From Hungatella sp. UBA5982 (GTDB lineage: Bacteria > Bacillota > Clostridia > Lachnospirales > Lachnospiraceae), in the NCBI GenBank assembly GCA_002429965.1, contig DJBG01000065.1, positions 51,451-58,022 of the forward strand: a stretch of 6,572 nt of DNA, written 5' to 3'. Under the pieces are notes generated by a model that was not told where the DNA came from, searched no databases, and saw only the letters and a program-made list of their open reading frames with translations. Positions 6,111 through 6,572 of the stretch are shown here, in pieces (within the stretch, counting starts at the first letter, position 1; each line of letters opens with the position of its first letter). Made by a program: the position numbers and the translations under genes.

Positions 6111-6572
6111 TCAAATCTCGATCCTCATGATCCGCTTCGCAATCCCTATCGCCAGGATGTAAATGACCATGCACAGGGTCATATGGACTCTTCCGTCTCC
6201 CGTACTGTACATGATGTTAAAAAAGCCCGGAGAAGTTAAATCAATATAAAGGACAATAAAGAAGGGAATTACGCTCATGATCTTTTGTTCAAACTGTTTT
6301 GAGGCTGTCATCGTTAGAATCTCCTGCCTTACCTGCACCTTATCCCTTATTACATCCGCCGTGTGGCTGATAATCGAAACCAGCTCTCCTCCGCTTCGCT
6401 TTGCCGCGGCAAATACCTCCGCAAAGTTTTTAACATCATCAAGGCCGCTGCGGCCTGCAAATTCGGAAAGCGCCTGCTCCACCGAACGGTTCATCCGGAT
6501 CTGGCTCTCAATATGGCTGAATTCCCTGGAAACCATCCCCTCCTCCCCATAAAGTAAAATCAATTCCTTTAC
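6111..6572 (-). CDS. tadB: TadB-like platform protein (partial, 5' end outside window)
   Basis: Only the last 153 residues are present. The frame is open to the right edge, reading VKELILLYGEEG before the first in-window start-like codons, so the true start lies outside. The segment is the C-terminal T2SSF half: helices with IRMNRSVEQALSEFAGRSG (25-43), DDVKNFAEVFAAAKRSGG (45-62) and VRQEILTMTASKQFEQKIMS (81-100), then two membrane segments (about 100-112 and 130-147) and a short IEI tail. The AAKRSGG block and the closing helices match clostridial TadB proteins as I know them. With TadC it should form the membrane platform that the TadA/CpaF ATPase drives. The tadC gene starts 14 bp after its stop, indicating one transcript. 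An upstream ATPase gene would be expected but is outside the window. Confidence -1.
   Translation of the reverse strand, partial: VKELILLYGEEGMVSREFSHIESQIRMNRSVEQALSEFAGRSGLDDVKNFAEVFAAAKRSGGELVSIISHTADVIRDKVQVRQEILTMTASKQFEQKIMSVIPFFIVLYIDLTSPGFFNIMYSTGDGRVHMTLCMVIYILAIGIAKRIMRIEI

Noticed and set aside
6097..6174. N-terminal extension of TadC (MHGHLHPGDRD...)
   Set aside because: It re-reads the end of tadB in another frame. The ATG at 6096 has a well-placed AAGGAG site and follows the tadB stop.
6277..6557. Plus-strand frames opposite tadB
   Set aside because: They are antisense to the conserved AAKRSGG-containing T2SSF region. No ribosome site or recognisable family.

Overview
The window is a single block of eight genes, all transcribed from the minus strand (right to left), encoding part of a Tad-type (Flp, type IVb) pilus or secretion machine. 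The proteins look like those of anaerobic Clostridia, most likely Lachnospiraceae (Lacrimispora, Clostridium saccharolyticum or C. clostridioforme type). The reasons are strong AGGAGG ribosome sites, a Flp1-like pilin, a DUF5702 protein, and a DUF6382 protein whose relatives usually end in an FHA domain. This taxonomic placement comes from remembered family resemblance, not from a search.

Layout in transcription order: (1) the C-terminal part of a TadB-like inner-membrane platform protein, cut by the right window edge; (2) a TadC-like platform protein with a large predicted extracytoplasmic insert containing an atypical Ig-like domain; (3) a 61-residue Flp1-like pilin; (4) a large DUF5702 protein with a TadG-like N-terminus; (5) a TadE-like pseudopilin with two C-terminal HX4C...CX2C modules; (6) a compact A24 prepilin peptidase (TadV/CpaA type); (7) a short second TadE-like pseudopilin; (8) a DUF6382 protein, cut by the left window edge before its expected FHA domain.

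The genes are very tightly packed. Gaps are 14, 15, 62 and 12 bp, then there is a 4-bp ATGA overlap and a 1-bp gap; the pilin and DUF5702 genes share one base (TGATG). I see no terminator or convincing promoter inside, so this is read as one operon whose promoter lies beyond the right edge. The ATPase (TadA/CpaF) and TadZ-like genes would be expected upstream of tadB, outside the window.

Inferred working model: TadB and TadC form the membrane platform driven by an upstream ATPase. The peptidase trims the leaders of the Flp pilin and the two TadE-like proteins, all of which carry G|xxxxE sites. The pseudopilins and DUF5702 protein form the exported tip or scaffold. The DUF6382 (FHA) protein probably senses or assembles something through phosphothreonine binding. 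No RNA genes, mobile elements, CRISPR arrays or plus-strand genes are supported. The most unusual points are the Ig-like insert in TadC, the paired Cys/His modules on the pseudopilin, and a double A7 tract in that pseudopilin's leader.
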